A stretch of 64,000 nt of DNA from Roseiarcus sp963820795 (GCA_963820795.1 CAWGBJ010000006.1:1-64000); one strand, 5' to 3'; positions 35,338 through 44,712 are shown, counted from the first letter of the stretch. Numbers and translations are program-made. Notes: generated by a model from the sequence alone, not told the origin.

Positions 35338-36662
35338 TCAATCCTCGATGAAGAGCGACGCCGGCAGTTCGAGAAGCGCGCGGACGCGCTGGATGAAGGT
35401 CGCCGCGTCATGGCCGTCGACCACCCGGTGATCGAATGACGACGACAGGTTCATGCTCTTGCGCGGCACGAAGGCGCCGTCGCGCCAGATCGGCCTCACC
35501 ACGATCTTGTTGACGCCGACGATCGCCACCTCCGGCCGGTTGACGATCGGCGTCGAGGCGACGCCGCCGAGCGCGCCGAGCGAGGTCAGGGTGATCGTCG
35601 AGCCGGACAGTTCGTCGCGCGCCGCGACGCCTTGGCGCGCCGCCTCGCTCACTCGGCGCATTTCGCGGGCGCATTCGTGCAGGGACAGCGTCTCTGCGTG
35701 GCGCACCACCGGAACCATGAGGCCGACCGGCGTCTGCGTCGCAATGCCGAGATGAACCGCGCCGTAGCGCTCGATGACGTCGTTGTCGTCGTCGTAATGT
35801 GCGTTGACCTGGGGAAAGTCGGCGACCGCCTTGACGACCGCGAGCATGAGGAAGGGCAGCATGGTCAGCTTCGGCCGCTCGGCGGTGCCGTGTGCGTTGA
35901 GCGCGGCGCGAAGCTCCTCGAGCGCTGTGACGTCGACCTCCTCGACATAGGAGAAATGCGCCACCCGGCGTGCCGACTTCGGCCATGTTCTGGGCGATGC
36001 GGCGGCGCATGCCGACGACCTTGATCGTCTCGACGCCGATGTTCGGCGCCTTGCCCGGACCCCTCGTCGGCGCGGCGGGCGGACGGGCGACATAGGCGTC
36101 GAGGTCGTCATGGGTAATACGGCCGGCCGGTCCCGTGCCGGAAACGAAGCGCAGGTCGATTCCGGCTTCGCGCGCTTTCAGCCGCACGGCAGGCGAGGCA
36201 AGCGGCCTTTCGCCCGGCAGGAGAGGGGCGCCATGGCGCGGCGACGCGGGAGCGAGCGGGCGCGGCGGGACGACCGGCGCGCTCGGCGGGGCCTTGAGGG
36301 GCCATTCCGCCGCTGCGGGCTGGGGTTCCGCCGGCCGTGGCTCGGGCGGCGGTCCAGCCTTGGCGGGCGCGGCCTTGGCGGCGGCGACCTTCGGCCGCGG
36401 GCGGAAGCGAGTCGGGCAGGCCGGGCGCGTCGATCCGGATCAGCTCGGACCCGACCGCGAGCACGTCGCCGACCGCGCCGCCAAGGGCGACGACGGCGCC
36501 GGCGACCGGCGTCGGGATTTCGACCGTCGCCTTGTCGGTCATCACCGCGGCGATGACCTGATCCTCGCGCACGAGATCGCCGACCTTGACCGACCATTCG
36601 ACGATCTCGGCCTCGGCGACGCCCTCGCCAACATCCGGCAGCCTGATCGAGCGCATGCCCAT
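35338..36662 (-). pseudogene. bkdB: Branched-chain 2-oxo acid dehydrogenase E2, with two frameshifts
   Basis: The dihydrolipoyl acyltransferase can be read complete but only across three frames. Frame one (from ATG 36662) gives the lipoyl domain with the lipoylated Lys in M-T-D-K-A-T-V-E. Near 36392-36412 it must shift to a frame giving a Pro/Ala linker and the E3-binding domain (A-S-P-A-V-R-L-K-A-R-E-A-G-I-D-L). Near 35977 one extra base (G on the coding strand) shifts it to the catalytic domain, which has the family's A-H-F-S-Y-V-E-E and the active site D-H-R-V-V-D-G. All neighbouring subunits are intact. Either the gene is disabled, or the assembly has two indel errors here. Confidence 0.85.
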
Positions 36663-36667
36663 CGGCG

Positions 36668-37681
36668 TCAGCCCTCCATCGCTTTCAGGAGCGCCCGGCC
36701 GACCCGCGCGGGCCCCGGGAAATAGTCCCATTCCTCGGCGTGCGGATAGGGCGTGTCCCAGCCGGCGACGCGCTCGATCGGCGCCTCGAGCGCATAGAAG
36801 CAGCGCTCCATCACCTGGGCGGCGAGCTCGGCGCCAAAGCCCGAAGTCAGCGTCGCCTCGTGCACGATGACGCAGCGGCCAGTCTTCTCGACTGAGGCGA
36901 CGATGGCGTCGACGTCGAGCGGCACGAGCGAGCGAAGGTCGAGGATCTCGGCGTCGACGCCAGTCTCCTGCGCCGCCGCCTCGGCGACATAGGCCATCGT
37001 GCCGTAGCAGAGCACGGTCACGTCCTTGCCCTCGCGGCGCACCGCCGCCTTGCCGAGCGGCACGACATAGCGGCCCGCCGGAACCTCGCTTAGGGGATGC
37101 TTCGCCCAGGGGGTGACCGGCTGGTCGGGATGGCCGGCGAACGGGCCGTTGTAGAGCCGCTTCGGCTCCAGGAAAATCACCGGATCGTCGTCCTCGATCG
37201 AGGCGATCAAGAGGCCCTTGGCGTCGTACGGGTTCGACGGGATGACGGTCTTGAGGCCGCAGACATGGGTGAAAAGCGCCTCCGGGCTCTGGCTGTGCGT
37301 CTGCCCCCCGTAGATGCCGCCGCCGCACGGCATGCGGATGACGATCGGGGCGAAGAAGTCGCCGCCCGAGCGGTAGCGGAGCCGCGCCGCCTCGGAGACG
37401 ATCTGGTCGTAGCCGGGATAGACATAATCGGCGAACTGCACTTCGGCGACGGGCCTGAGGCCGTAGGCGCCCATGCCGATGGCGACGCCGACGATGCCCG
37501 ATTCGTTGATCGGCGCGTCGAAGCAGCGCGACTTGCCGTATTTGCGCTGCAGGCCCTCGGTGCAGCGGAAGACGCCGCCGAAATAGCCGACGTCCTCGCC
37601 GAACACGACGACACGTTCGTCCTCGGCCATCTTGCAATCCATCGCATCCCGGATCGCCTCGACCATCGAAAGCCGGGGCAT
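36668..37681 (-). CDS. bkdA2: 2-oxoisovalerate dehydrogenase E1 beta subunit
   Basis: A 337-residue TPP-enzyme beta subunit that pairs with E1alpha to decarboxylate branched-chain 2-oxo acids. Typical segments are V-V-F-G-E-D-V-G-Y-F-G-G-V-F-R near 24-38, F-D-A-P-I-N-E-S-G-I near 54-63, and R-M-P-C-G-G-G-I-Y-G-G near 115, with the conserved H-S-Q-S-P-E. The length is normal. The ATG at 37681 has GGAG upstream. Its stop lies six bases before the E2 start, so E2 is translationally close. The repeat pair at 37704-37877 separates it from E1alpha. Confidence 0.93.
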   Translation of the reverse strand: MPRLSMVEAIRDAMDCKMAEDERVVVFGEDVGYFGGVFRCTEGLQRKYGKSRCFDAPINESGIVGVAIGMGAYGLRPVAEVQFADYVYPGYDQIVSEAARLRYRSGGDFFAPIVIRMPCGGGIYGGQTHSQSPEALFTHVCGLKTVIPSNPYDAKGLLIASIEDDDPVIFLEPKRLYNGPFAGHPDQPVTPWAKHPLSEVPAGRYVVPLGKAAVRREGKDVTVLCYGTMAYVAEAAAQETGVDAEILDLRSLVPLDVDAIVASVEKTGRCVIVHEATLTSGFGAELAAQVMERCFYALEAPIERVAGWDTPYPHAEEWDYFPGPARVGRALLKAMEG

Positions 37682-37703
37682 GGCTAGGCTCCGGCCCGGC
37701 TCG

Positions 37704-37877
37704 CCCTTCCCCAGCTCAGCCGGGGAAGGTGGCGCGGAGCGCCGGATGGGGTGTGGCCCGCTGCCTCGATCTTAAGTCGGATTGCACGAACGACAGCCCG
37801 CACACTGCATCGAGCCATACCTGCTCGCCACACCCCATCCGGCCCTTCGGGCCACCTTCCCCGCTTCGCGGAGAAGG
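37704..37877. repeat. Inverted repeat pair inside the BCKDH operon
   Basis: Left arm 37704-37757 and right arm 37827-37877 are imperfect reverse complements of about 50 bases, sharing GGGGAAGGTGGC and GCCGGATGGGGTGTGGC. They flank about 70 bases of unique sequence between E1alpha and E1beta. The arms share CATCCGG and CTTCGGG words with 23930-23950, so they look like the same palindromic element family. Confidence 0.75.
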
Positions 37878-37909
37878 GACGCCAGCGGAGACTGCGCCCT
37901 CCCCATGTC

Positions 37910-39136
37910 TCACACCCCAAGCTGTTGACGCTGCTCGCGCAAATGCCGTGGCATCTCCTTGAACACGTCCTCGAACATCGTCGCGGCGCTCGGCTTCGGC
38001 CCGTCGTGCAGCGTGCCATGGCTTTCCGCCTCTTTCGCGGCCTCGAGCACCTCCGCGTCGACCTCCGCCTGCATCTGCTTCTGCCGGTCCTCGCTCCACG
38101 CGCCGAGGCGAATGAGATGGACCTTCAGCCGCTCGACCGGATCGCCCAGCGGCCAGGCCGCCCATTCCTCCTTCGGCCGGTATTTCGATGGGTCGTCCGA
38201 GGTCGAATGGGCGCCGGCGCGGTAGGTCACCCATTCGATCAGCGTCGGGCCGAGATTGGCCCGCGCCCGTTCGACCGCCCATTTCGACACGGCGTACACA
38301 GCGAGATAGTCGTTGCCGTCGGCCCGGAGCGACGGGATGCCGAAGCCATGCGCGCGGGCGGCGAATTTGGCGCTCTCGCCGCCGGCGATGCCCTGATAGG
38401 ACGAGATCGCCCACTGGTTATTGACGATGTTGAGAATGACCGGCGGCCGGTAGACGGAGGCGAACACCAATGCCGAATGGAAATCGGTTTCCGCCGTCGC
38501 GCCATCGCCGATCCAGCCCGAGGCGATCTTCGTGTCGCCCATGATCGCCGAGGCCATCGCCCAGCCGACCGCCTGCGGATATTGCGTGCCGAGATTGCCC
38601 GAGACGGTGAAGAACCCTGCCTCCTTCGACGAATAGAGCCCCGGCAGCTGGCGGCCTTTCTGCCTGTCCTTTTCGTTTGAGAAGATCTCGCACATCATGT
38701 CGACCAGCGGCCAGCCATGCGCGATGAGGAGCCCTTGCTGGCGGTAGGTCGGAAAGCACATGTCGCCGGGCGACAGCGCCTTGCGATGGGCGCAGGCGAT
38801 CGCTTCCTCGCCGAGGCTCTGGATGTAGAACGACGTCTTGCCCTGCCGCTGCGAGAGCAGCATGCGAGCGTCGAAGGCGCGCGTCAGCATCATGTCGCGC
38901 AGGCCCTTGCGCAGTTCTTCGGGGGTAAGCGCGCCGACCCAGTCGCCGACCGCGTCACCGTGATCGTCGAGCACACGGATCATGGTGTAGGCGAAATCGC
39001 GGATTTCCGACGGGCTGACGTCGATCGGCGGCCGCGGAACCTCGCCCGCCTCGGGCACGTCGACATGGCTGAAATCCGGCTTGCCCCCGGGCCTGACGGT
39101 CGGCTCCGGCACATGCAGCGACAGGCGTCCGCTCAT
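37910..39136 (-). CDS. bkdA1: 2-oxoisovalerate dehydrogenase E1 alpha subunit
   Basis: A 408-residue TPP-binding subunit of the branched-chain keto acid dehydrogenase. The TPP motif runs from W-I-G-D-G-A-T-A-E-T-D near 215 to N-I-V-N-N-Q-W near 242. Other family segments are Y-I-Q-S-L-G-E-E-A near 103, P-T-Y-R-Q-Q-G near 125 and R-A-G-A-H-S-T-S-D-D-P near 305, where eukaryotic enzymes are phosphorylated. The ATG at 39136 has AGAGGAAAC just upstream. It is the first gene of the operon; together E1, E2 and E3 degrade valine, leucine and isoleucine keto acids. Confidence 0.93.
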   Translation of the reverse strand: MSGRLSLHVPEPTVRPGGKPDFSHVDVPEAGEVPRPPIDVSPSEIRDFAYTMIRVLDDHGDAVGDWVGALTPEELRKGLRDMMLTRAFDARMLLSQRQGKTSFYIQSLGEEAIACAHRKALSPGDMCFPTYRQQGLLIAHGWPLVDMMCEIFSNEKDRQKGRQLPGLYSSKEAGFFTVSGNLGTQYPQAVGWAMASAIMGDTKIASGWIGDGATAETDFHSALVFASVYRPPVILNIVNNQWAISSYQGIAGGESAKFAARAHGFGIPSLRADGNDYLAVYAVSKWAVERARANLGPTLIEWVTYRAGAHSTSDDPSKYRPKEEWAAWPLGDPVERLKVHLIRLGAWSEDRQKQMQAEVDAEVLEAAKEAESHGTLHDGPKPSAATMFEDVFKEMPRHLREQRQQLGV

Positions 39137-39295
39137 CGGGGGTTTCCTCTGCCGGCGCGAGAAGAGAAAGCGCGCGGGCCAACTCGGGCATCTTAGCGCC
39201 CTACGAGCGACATTGTCATGCGATGGGCCGGGCCGCTCACTGCGTCCTGTTGGCGGCCTGTCATGCACGAACCCGCGCCGCTATCGCCGCCTCTT

Positions 39296-40279
39296 TCACC
39301 AGCGCTGATGCACGTGCGGCTTGATGTCGCGATCGTAGATCGCCTTGAGTTCCGACATTGTCTCGTTCGATAGCGCAGGCAGATCCGCCGCTTCGGCGTT
39401 GGCGCGCGCCTGGGCGGCGTTGCGCGCCCCGGGAATGACGACGGTCACGGCGTCGAACATCAGGATCCAGCGCAGCGCGAATTGCGCCATTGTGCCGCTT
39501 CCGACCAGCGGGCGGATTTTCTCGACCGCCGCGAGGCCGACGTCATAGGGCACGCCTGAAAAGGTCTCGCCGACGTCGAACGCCTCGCCATGGCGGTTGA
39601 ACTGTCGATGGTCGGACTCGTCGAACTTTGTCTCCGGCTTGAACTTGGCCGCGAGCAGGCCGCTCGCCAGCGGCACGCGAGCGATGATGGCGACGTTGCG
39701 TCGCTTCGCCAGATCGAAAAAGACGTCGACCGGGCGCAATCGGAAAATGTTGAAAATGATCTGGACGCTAACGACGCCAGGAAACTCGATCGCCTTCAAC
39801 GCCTCTTCGACCCGCTCGACGCTGACGCCGTAGTTGTGGATCTTTCCGGCCCTCACGAGGTCATCGAGAAGACCGAAAACTTCGGGGCGGTAATAGAGGT
39901 CGGTTGGCGGGCAATGCAGCTGCACGAGGTCGAGCGTGTCGACTTCCAGGTTCTTCAGGCTGCGATCGATCCAGGCCGTCAGGTTCTCGCGCGTATAGCC
40001 GGCGACCGTCTGCGCCGGCAGGCGCCGGCCGGCCTTGGTGGCGACGAAGGGCCTCTCGCGGCCTCTCTCCTTGAGGACGCGGGCGATCAGCCTCTCCGAC
40101 CTTCCGTCGCCGTAGACGTCGGCGGTGTCGATGAAGGTCATGCCGCGATCGAGCGCCTCGTTCAGCGCGGCGATGGCATCGGCCTCGTCGACATGCCCCC
40201 AGCCGGCGCCGATCGCCCAGGCGCCGAAACCGATCTCGCTGACCTTCCGCCCCGTCCGGCCGAATTTCCTCGATCGCAT
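39296..40279 (-). CDS. Aldo/keto reductase
   Basis: A 327-residue AKR-family NADPH oxidoreductase. The tetrad is recognisable: Asp and Tyr in D-T-A-D-V-Y-G near 41-47, Lys in A-T-K-A-G near 78 and His in Q-L-H-C-P-P near 116. The C-terminal V-I-P-G-A-R-N region binds the cofactor phosphate. The substrate is unknown. The ATG at 40279 is chosen because GGAGGACAAGC precedes it. It lies 160 bases from E1alpha on the same strand and is divergent from the flavoenzyme gene at 40433. Confidence 0.92.
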   Translation of the reverse strand: MRSRKFGRTGRKVSEIGFGAWAIGAGWGHVDEADAIAALNEALDRGMTFIDTADVYGDGRSERLIARVLKERGRERPFVATKAGRRLPAQTVAGYTRENLTAWIDRSLKNLEVDTLDLVQLHCPPTDLYYRPEVFGLLDDLVRAGKIHNYGVSVERVEEALKAIEFPGVVSVQIIFNIFRLRPVDVFFDLAKRRNVAIIARVPLASGLLAAKFKPETKFDESDHRQFNRHGEAFDVGETFSGVPYDVGLAAVEKIRPLVGSGTMAQFALRWILMFDAVTVVIPGARNAAQARANAEAADLPALSNETMSELKAIYDRDIKPHVHQRW

Positions 40280-40432
40280 GCTTGTCCTCCTCATCGACGC
40301 CAAGCCCGGCCCGAAACATTGCCCAACCGGGAGCCTATCCAGCCATCGGCTCTTGATCAAAAGCAGCTAACCGTTCCCTATGAGTTGAGCGCAAGGGTAA
40401 TCTCGCCGCGGCGTCGGGAGAGGTGAGCAAAG

Positions 40433-42469
40433 ATGGCGAGCGATCCGCTGCTGCAGCCGTACCGGCTCAAGCATCTCCTTTTTCGCAACCGCCTGATGTC
40501 GACGGCGCACGAGCCGAACTATACCGAAGACGGCCTGCCGAAAGAACGCTACCGGCTCTATCACGCGGAAAAGGCCAAGGGCGGCCTCGCGTTGACGATG
40601 ATCGGCGGCTCCTCGGTGGTTGCGCCCGACAGCCCGCAGGCGTTCGGCAACATACTCCTCTACAAGGACGAGGTCGTTCGCTGGCTCAAGGAACTCGCCG
40701 ACGACGTGCACGGCGCCGGCGCGGCGGTGATGATCCAGATGACGCATCTCGGCCGGCGGACCAACTGGAACAAGGCGGATTGGCTGCCGGTCCTGGCGCC
40801 CTCGAACGTGCGCGAGCCGACGCACCGCGCCTTTCCGAAGGCCATGGAGGACTGGGACATCACGCGGGTGATCCGGGCGTACGCCGACGCCGCCGAGCGG
40901 GTCAAAGCCGGCGGCCTCGACGGCCTCGAGCTCGAGTGCTACGGCCATCTGATCGACCAGTTCTGGTCGCCCGCCACCAACAGGCGCAACGACGCCTACG
41001 GCGGATCGCTCGAGAACCGCATGCGCTTCGGCCTCGAAGTCCTCGCCGCGGTGCGCGAGCGGGTCGGCGAAGACTTCTTGGTCGGCGTCCGCATGGTCTG
41101 CGACGAGGATTGGGACCGCGGGCTCACCCGTGAGGAGGGCGTCTCGATCGCCAGGCGCCTCGCCGCCTCTGGCCTGATCGACTTCATCAACGTCATCCGC
41201 GGGCATATCGAAACCGAGGAGGCGCTTTCGCACGTCATCCCCGGCATGGGGTCGCGATCGGCGCCCCACCTCGACTTTTCCGGTGAGGTCCGGCGGGAAA
41301 CTCGGATGCCCACCTTCCACGCGGCGCGGATCCAGGACGTGGCGACGGCGCGCCACGCCATCGTCAGCGGCAAGCTCGATATGGTCGGCATGACGCGCGC
41401 CCATCTCGCCGATCCGCACATCGCCCGCAAGGTCGCCGAGGGCCGCGAGCAGCAGATCAGGCCGTGCGTCGGCATGGCCTATTGCATCGACTCGATCTAT
41501 TCGGGTGAGGCCGTGTGCGTCCACAATGCCGCGACCGGGCGGGAGGCGGCAATCCCGCACGTCATCGCCAGGAGCGACGGGCCCAAGCGCAAGATCGTCA
41601 TTGTCGGCGCGGGACCGGCCGGCCTCGAGGCGGCGCGGGTCGCCGGCGAGCGCGGACATGCGGTCACCGTGTTCGAGGCGGGGGCCGAAGCCGGCGGGCA
41701 GATCCGGATCGCCGCCGGCTTGAAGCGGCGGCGCGAGATCATGGGCATTGTCGACTGGCGCCTCGCCGAATGCGCACGGCTCGGCGTCGTCCTCCGCTGC
41801 AACGCCTTTGCCGAGGCGGCCGACGTCCTGGCGGAGAACCCCGACATTGTCGTCGTCGCGACCGGCGGCGTGCCGAACATGGGGTTCCTCGATGACGGAC
41901 AGGCCTTCGCAGCGTCGTCCTGGGACATCCTCGCCGGCGCGGTCAAGCCAGCGGCGAAGGTGCTGCTCTATGACGACAACGGCGCCCATCCCGGCATGAC
42001 GGCGGCCGAGTTCATCGCCGGCGCCGGCTCGGAGCTCGAAGTCGTGACCCCGGACCGCATGCTCGCGCCCGACATCGGCGGCACGAGCTACCCCGCCTAT
42101 TTCCGCGCGCTCTCGCTTGCCGGCGCCGCCATCACGCTCAACCTTCGGCTCGAGCGACTCGAGCGGCGCGGCAACCGGGTCGCCGGCGTCTTCTTCGACG
42201 AGTACGGCAAGCGCCATATCGAGAAGGAGGCCGACCAGATCGTGGTCGAGCATGGCGCGACGCCGGTCGACGAGCTCTACTTCGCCCTGAAACCCGGCTC
42301 GGCGAACCTCGGGGAGATCGACCATGACGCGCTGACCGCCAACCGGCCGCAGACGATCGCGCGCAATCCACAAGGCCGCTATCGCCTGTTCCGCATCGGC
42401 GACGCCGTCTCCAGCCGCAACATCCACGCCGCCGTTTACGACGCCATCCGCCTGATGAAGGATGTCTGA
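40433..42469 (+). CDS. NADH:flavin oxidoreductase, N-methylproline demethylase-like
   Basis: A 678-residue fusion of an Old Yellow Enzyme-type FMN barrel (1-340), an iron-sulfur segment and an FAD/NAD(P) domain (385-650; V-I-V-G-A-G-P-A-G-L-E near 387). The cluster ligands appear as C-V-G-M-A-Y-C then Y-S-G-E-A-V-C. This spacing resembles rhizobial N-methylproline demethylases and differs from the C-x2-C pattern of dienoyl-CoA reductases and trimethylamine dehydrogenase. The ATG at 40433 has GAGAGGTGAG upstream. A downstream ornithine-cyclodeaminase-like gene supports a link to proline-derivative catabolism (inference). Confidence 0.82.
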   Translation: MASDPLLQPYRLKHLLFRNRLMSTAHEPNYTEDGLPKERYRLYHAEKAKGGLALTMIGGSSVVAPDSPQAFGNILLYKDEVVRWLKELADDVHGAGAAVMIQMTHLGRRTNWNKADWLPVLAPSNVREPTHRAFPKAMEDWDITRVIRAYADAAERVKAGGLDGLELECYGHLIDQFWSPATNRRNDAYGGSLENRMRFGLEVLAAVRERVGEDFLVGVRMVCDEDWDRGLTREEGVSIARRLAASGLIDFINVIRGHIETEEALSHVIPGMGSRSAPHLDFSGEVRRETRMPTFHAARIQDVATARHAIVSGKLDMVGMTRAHLADPHIARKVAEGREQQIRPCVGMAYCIDSIYSGEAVCVHNAATGREAAIPHVIARSDGPKRKIVIVGAGPAGLEAARVAGERGHAVTVFEAGAEAGGQIRIAAGLKRRREIMGIVDWRLAECARLGVVLRCNAFAEAADVLAENPDIVVVATGGVPNMGFLDDGQAFAASSWDILAGAVKPAAKVLLYDDNGAHPGMTAAEFIAGAGSELEVVTPDRMLAPDIGGTSYPAYFRALSLAGAAITLNLRLERLERRGNRVAGVFFDEYGKRHIEKEADQIVVEHGATPVDELYFALKPGSANLGEIDHDALTANRPQTIARNPQGRYRLFRIGDAVSSRNIHAAVYDAIRLMKDV

Positions 42470-42477
42470 ATGAATGC

Positions 42478-42562
42478 CGTCATCCGGCGCTTTGCGCCCG
42501 CGAGCGGGAAAAGGGAGCGCCCCCTCTCCCGCGTGCGGGAGAGGGTTGGGGTGAGGGTGAGA
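42478..42562. repeat. GC-rich palindromic repeat
   Basis: About 85 bases with a palindrome centred on CCCGCGTGCGGG (around 42528-42545) and the flanking words CATCCGG and GGTGAGGG. It is the same type as 23947-24000 and sits between two genes of one strand. Confidence 0.7.
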
Positions 42563-42570
42563 GCGCCGGC

Positions 42571-43542
42571 ATGCGCCTGATCGACGCCGACGCGCTCGCC
42601 CGCACGCTCGATCCGCTCATTCTCGTCGAGGCGCTGCGGCGGGGCCATCGTGACGGCGACGTGGGGCGCGTCGAGCGGGTGCTGGTCGAGGAGCCTGGGA
42701 CCGCCAATGCCGTCCTGACCTGGATGGCCTGGCGCCCCGAGTTGGGCATCGCGGTCAAGACGGCGACGGTCTTTCCCGGCAACAGTCACCTCGGGTCACG
42801 GCCGAACGTGCAGTCGATCGTGACCCTGTTCGACAAGGCGAACGGCGCGCCGCTCGCGGCCATACACGGCGAAAGCTTCACCCGGATGAAGACGGCGGCC
42901 AATTCGGCGCTGGCGGCGGACCTGCTTGCCGTCGCGGACGCCGTGACGCTCGCCGTGCTTGGCGCCGGCGGCCAGGCGAGGACCCATGTCCGCTTTCTTC
43001 GCGCCGTCCGCCCCGCGATCCGTAAGGCGCTCGTCTGGAATCGGACGGCGGAGGCCGCCGAGCGCCTCGCCTTCGAACTGCGGGCGGAAGGCGTCGACGC
43101 GGAGGCGCGGAGCGACCTTGACGCTGCGGTCGGCGAGGCCGAGGTCGTCAGCTGCCTCACCGCCTCGCCCGATCCGGTGCTCCGCGGCGGCTGGCTCAGA
43201 AACGGCGCCCATGTCGACCTCGTCGGCGGCTTCACTCCGGCGATGCGCGAGAGCGACGACGATGTCGTCCGCCGCGGCCGGCTCTTCGCCGACACGCTCC
43301 GCTTCACCGTGGACGTTTGCGGCGACTTGGCCAATCCGATCGCGCACGGCGTGATTGGGCCCGAGGCCATCGAAGGCGATCTCTTCGATCTGGTCTCAAA
43401 CCGAATCCCCGGCCGCCGCTCGCCCGACGAGATCACCGTCTTCAAGAACGGCGGCGGCGGCCATCTCGACCTGATGATCGCGAGGGCGATGGTCGAGGCG
43501 GCGCTCCCCTCTCCCGGCCGGGAAAGCGGCCGCCTCGGGTAA
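42571..43542 (+). CDS. Ornithine cyclodeaminase/mu-crystallin family protein
   Basis: A 323-residue NAD(P)-dependent protein of the ornithine cyclodeaminase/mu-crystallin family. Visible are R-M-K-T-A-A-N near residue 108 with the substrate-binding Arg and Lys, the Rossmann motif L-G-A-G-G-Q-A-R near 130, and D-L-V-G-G-F near 215. Members convert ornithine to proline or reduce cyclic imines such as pyrroline-2-carboxylate. The ATG at 42571 lies just after the palindromic repeat, about 100 bases downstream of the flavoenzyme gene on the same strand. Confidence 0.9.
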   Translation: MRLIDADALARTLDPLILVEALRRGHRDGDVGRVERVLVEEPGTANAVLTWMAWRPELGIAVKTATVFPGNSHLGSRPNVQSIVTLFDKANGAPLAAIHGESFTRMKTAANSALAADLLAVADAVTLAVLGAGGQARTHVRFLRAVRPAIRKALVWNRTAEAAERLAFELRAEGVDAEARSDLDAAVGEAEVVSCLTASPDPVLRGGWLRNGAHVDLVGGFTPAMRESDDDVVRRGRLFADTLRFTVDVCGDLANPIAHGVIGPEAIEGDLFDLVSNRIPGRRSPDEITVFKNGGGGHLDLMIARAMVEAALPSPGRESGRLG

Positions 43543-43618
43543 GGCCGCGGACGCCGCTGGCGCGTCCCCGCCTGGCTTCGCGACCGCAAGCCACGGCGCC
43601 GCGAACGTGGACTCGGGT

Positions 43619-44326
43619 CTAAAACTCCGATTCGGGCCGCTTCCGATCCAGCGTCTCGATGCGGCAGGTCGCGCCGCATTCGCGGACAATGAGTCCGGCG
43701 AGGCGCACCGCGGCCGCCTCGACGTCGCCGACACCGTTGGACTGCGCCGTCAGGACCGCCCGCCGGGTTTCCAGGCGCGAAGCGGTGCGGGCGTCCTGGC
43801 GCCAGTTCCAGCGACGGCAAAGCACATGACGGCTGTCGGCATAGACCACCTCGCCGTCCTTCGGCGCGTCGTGCGGATCTTCGCCCGGCTCCGTGCCCAT
43901 GTCGACAAAGCTGTCCCCCGGCCGGGCGAAGCGGAAGACGAGGTCGCCCGCCGTCCGATCGAGATCGTCGCAGCCAAGGCAGAGCCCGGTCTCGAGCGAA
44001 ACCATGTTGTAGAGGTCGACAAGCGTATTGATCTCGGGCAAAGGCTGGCCGGCGAGAACCCGCTTGATCAGCCGCTCGGCCGAGGAGCGGTAGCTCGTGC
44101 GCTTGACCCCGAAACCCTTGTAGGCGGCGCGCCAGGCGGCGACCTCGGGAACGGCCGAAAGCTCCATGCCGCCCCACCGTCGGCGGCACGCCTCCTCCGC
44201 TGCGGCGATCTCGCTCGCCAGTTCCGGGCTTCGGACAGGGTGGATGGCGAGCGGCTCGGCGAGCACGAAGGCCACGCGGAAATCCGGGAAGCGGCCGACG
44301 AGATCGACGATGGAGAGTTCGGACAT
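43619..44326 (-). CDS. B3/B4 domain protein (PheRS beta-like)
   Basis: A 235-residue stand-alone B3/B4 domain, as found inside the beta chain of phenylalanyl-tRNA synthetase. The conserved W-R-A-A-Y-K-G-F-G-V-K-R-T-S-Y-R-S-S near residues 64-81 and the P-L-P-E-I-N-T-L-V-D-L-Y-N-M-V-S segment near 95-110 define the family. Free-standing members are thought to act on tRNA or mischarged amino acids; the role here is not known. The ATG at 44326 is the first Met before the domain; GGAGG lies 16 bases upstream. Confidence 0.87.
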   Translation of the reverse strand: MSELSIVDLVGRFPDFRVAFVLAEPLAIHPVRSPELASEIAAAEEACRRRWGGMELSAVPEVAAWRAAYKGFGVKRTSYRSSAERLIKRVLAGQPLPEINTLVDLYNMVSLETGLCLGCDDLDRTAGDLVFRFARPGDSFVDMGTEPGEDPHDAPKDGEVVYADSRHVLCRRWNWRQDARTASRLETRRAVLTAQSNGVGDVEAAAVRLAGLIVRECGATCRIETLDRKRPESEF

Positions 44327-44466
44327 CGCGCTCGTCTCTTTCCTCCGGTGCCGGCGCGCTCTGCCGGACGGCGACGACGCGCTCGGCTTGAATTTCCGGG
44401 CGCCGCCTCTATAAGCGGCCCAGCGCCAAGCGCAACAATACGGAATAATTGGGAAAACCATTGAAC

Positions 44467-44712
44467 ATGCGAATCAGGATTGCGGCCTGCGCCGCCGCGC
44501 TTTGTATCTTCGTCTCCGGCGGCGCCTTCGCCTTCGACGCTGCAACCCCGGACGCCGTCCCGAAGGCCGGGGCCTCCAAGGCGGCGCCCGACCCCGAGGA
44601 CGCCGGCGCCCGCTCCGCCAAGTCGATCGAGTGCTCGCAGAAAGCCGACGCCCAGAATCTGCACGGCAAACCCCGTAAGCATTTCATGCATGAGTGCAAG
44701 CACGGCGCGTGA
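44467..44712 (+). CDS. PsiF-repeat exported small protein
   Basis: An 81-residue protein with a signal peptide (hydrophobic A-A-L-C-I-F-V then A-F-A) and one PsiF-type motif at the end (S-x-E-C-S-Q-K-A-D-A-x-x-L-H-G-K-x-R-K-x-F-M-x-E-C). PsiF proteins are phosphate-starvation-inducible in E. coli; their function is unknown. The ATG at 44467 starts the signal peptide. The 3' end overlaps the probable prmB start by 23 bases. Confidence 0.85.
   Translation: MRIRIAACAAALCIFVSGGAFAFDAATPDAVPKAGASKAAPDPEDAGARSAKSIECSQKADAQNLHGKPRKHFMHECKHGA

Noticed and set aside
35338..36662. Programmed frameshifting in E2
   Set aside because: Two separate shifts would be needed, neither site has a slippery heptamer that I can see, and the family is not known for it.
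40367..42427. Minus-strand open frame of 686 codons opposite the flavoenzyme gene
   Set aside because: It is a codon-mirror frame of the real gene at 40433-42469, as expected at high GC; no domain is seen.
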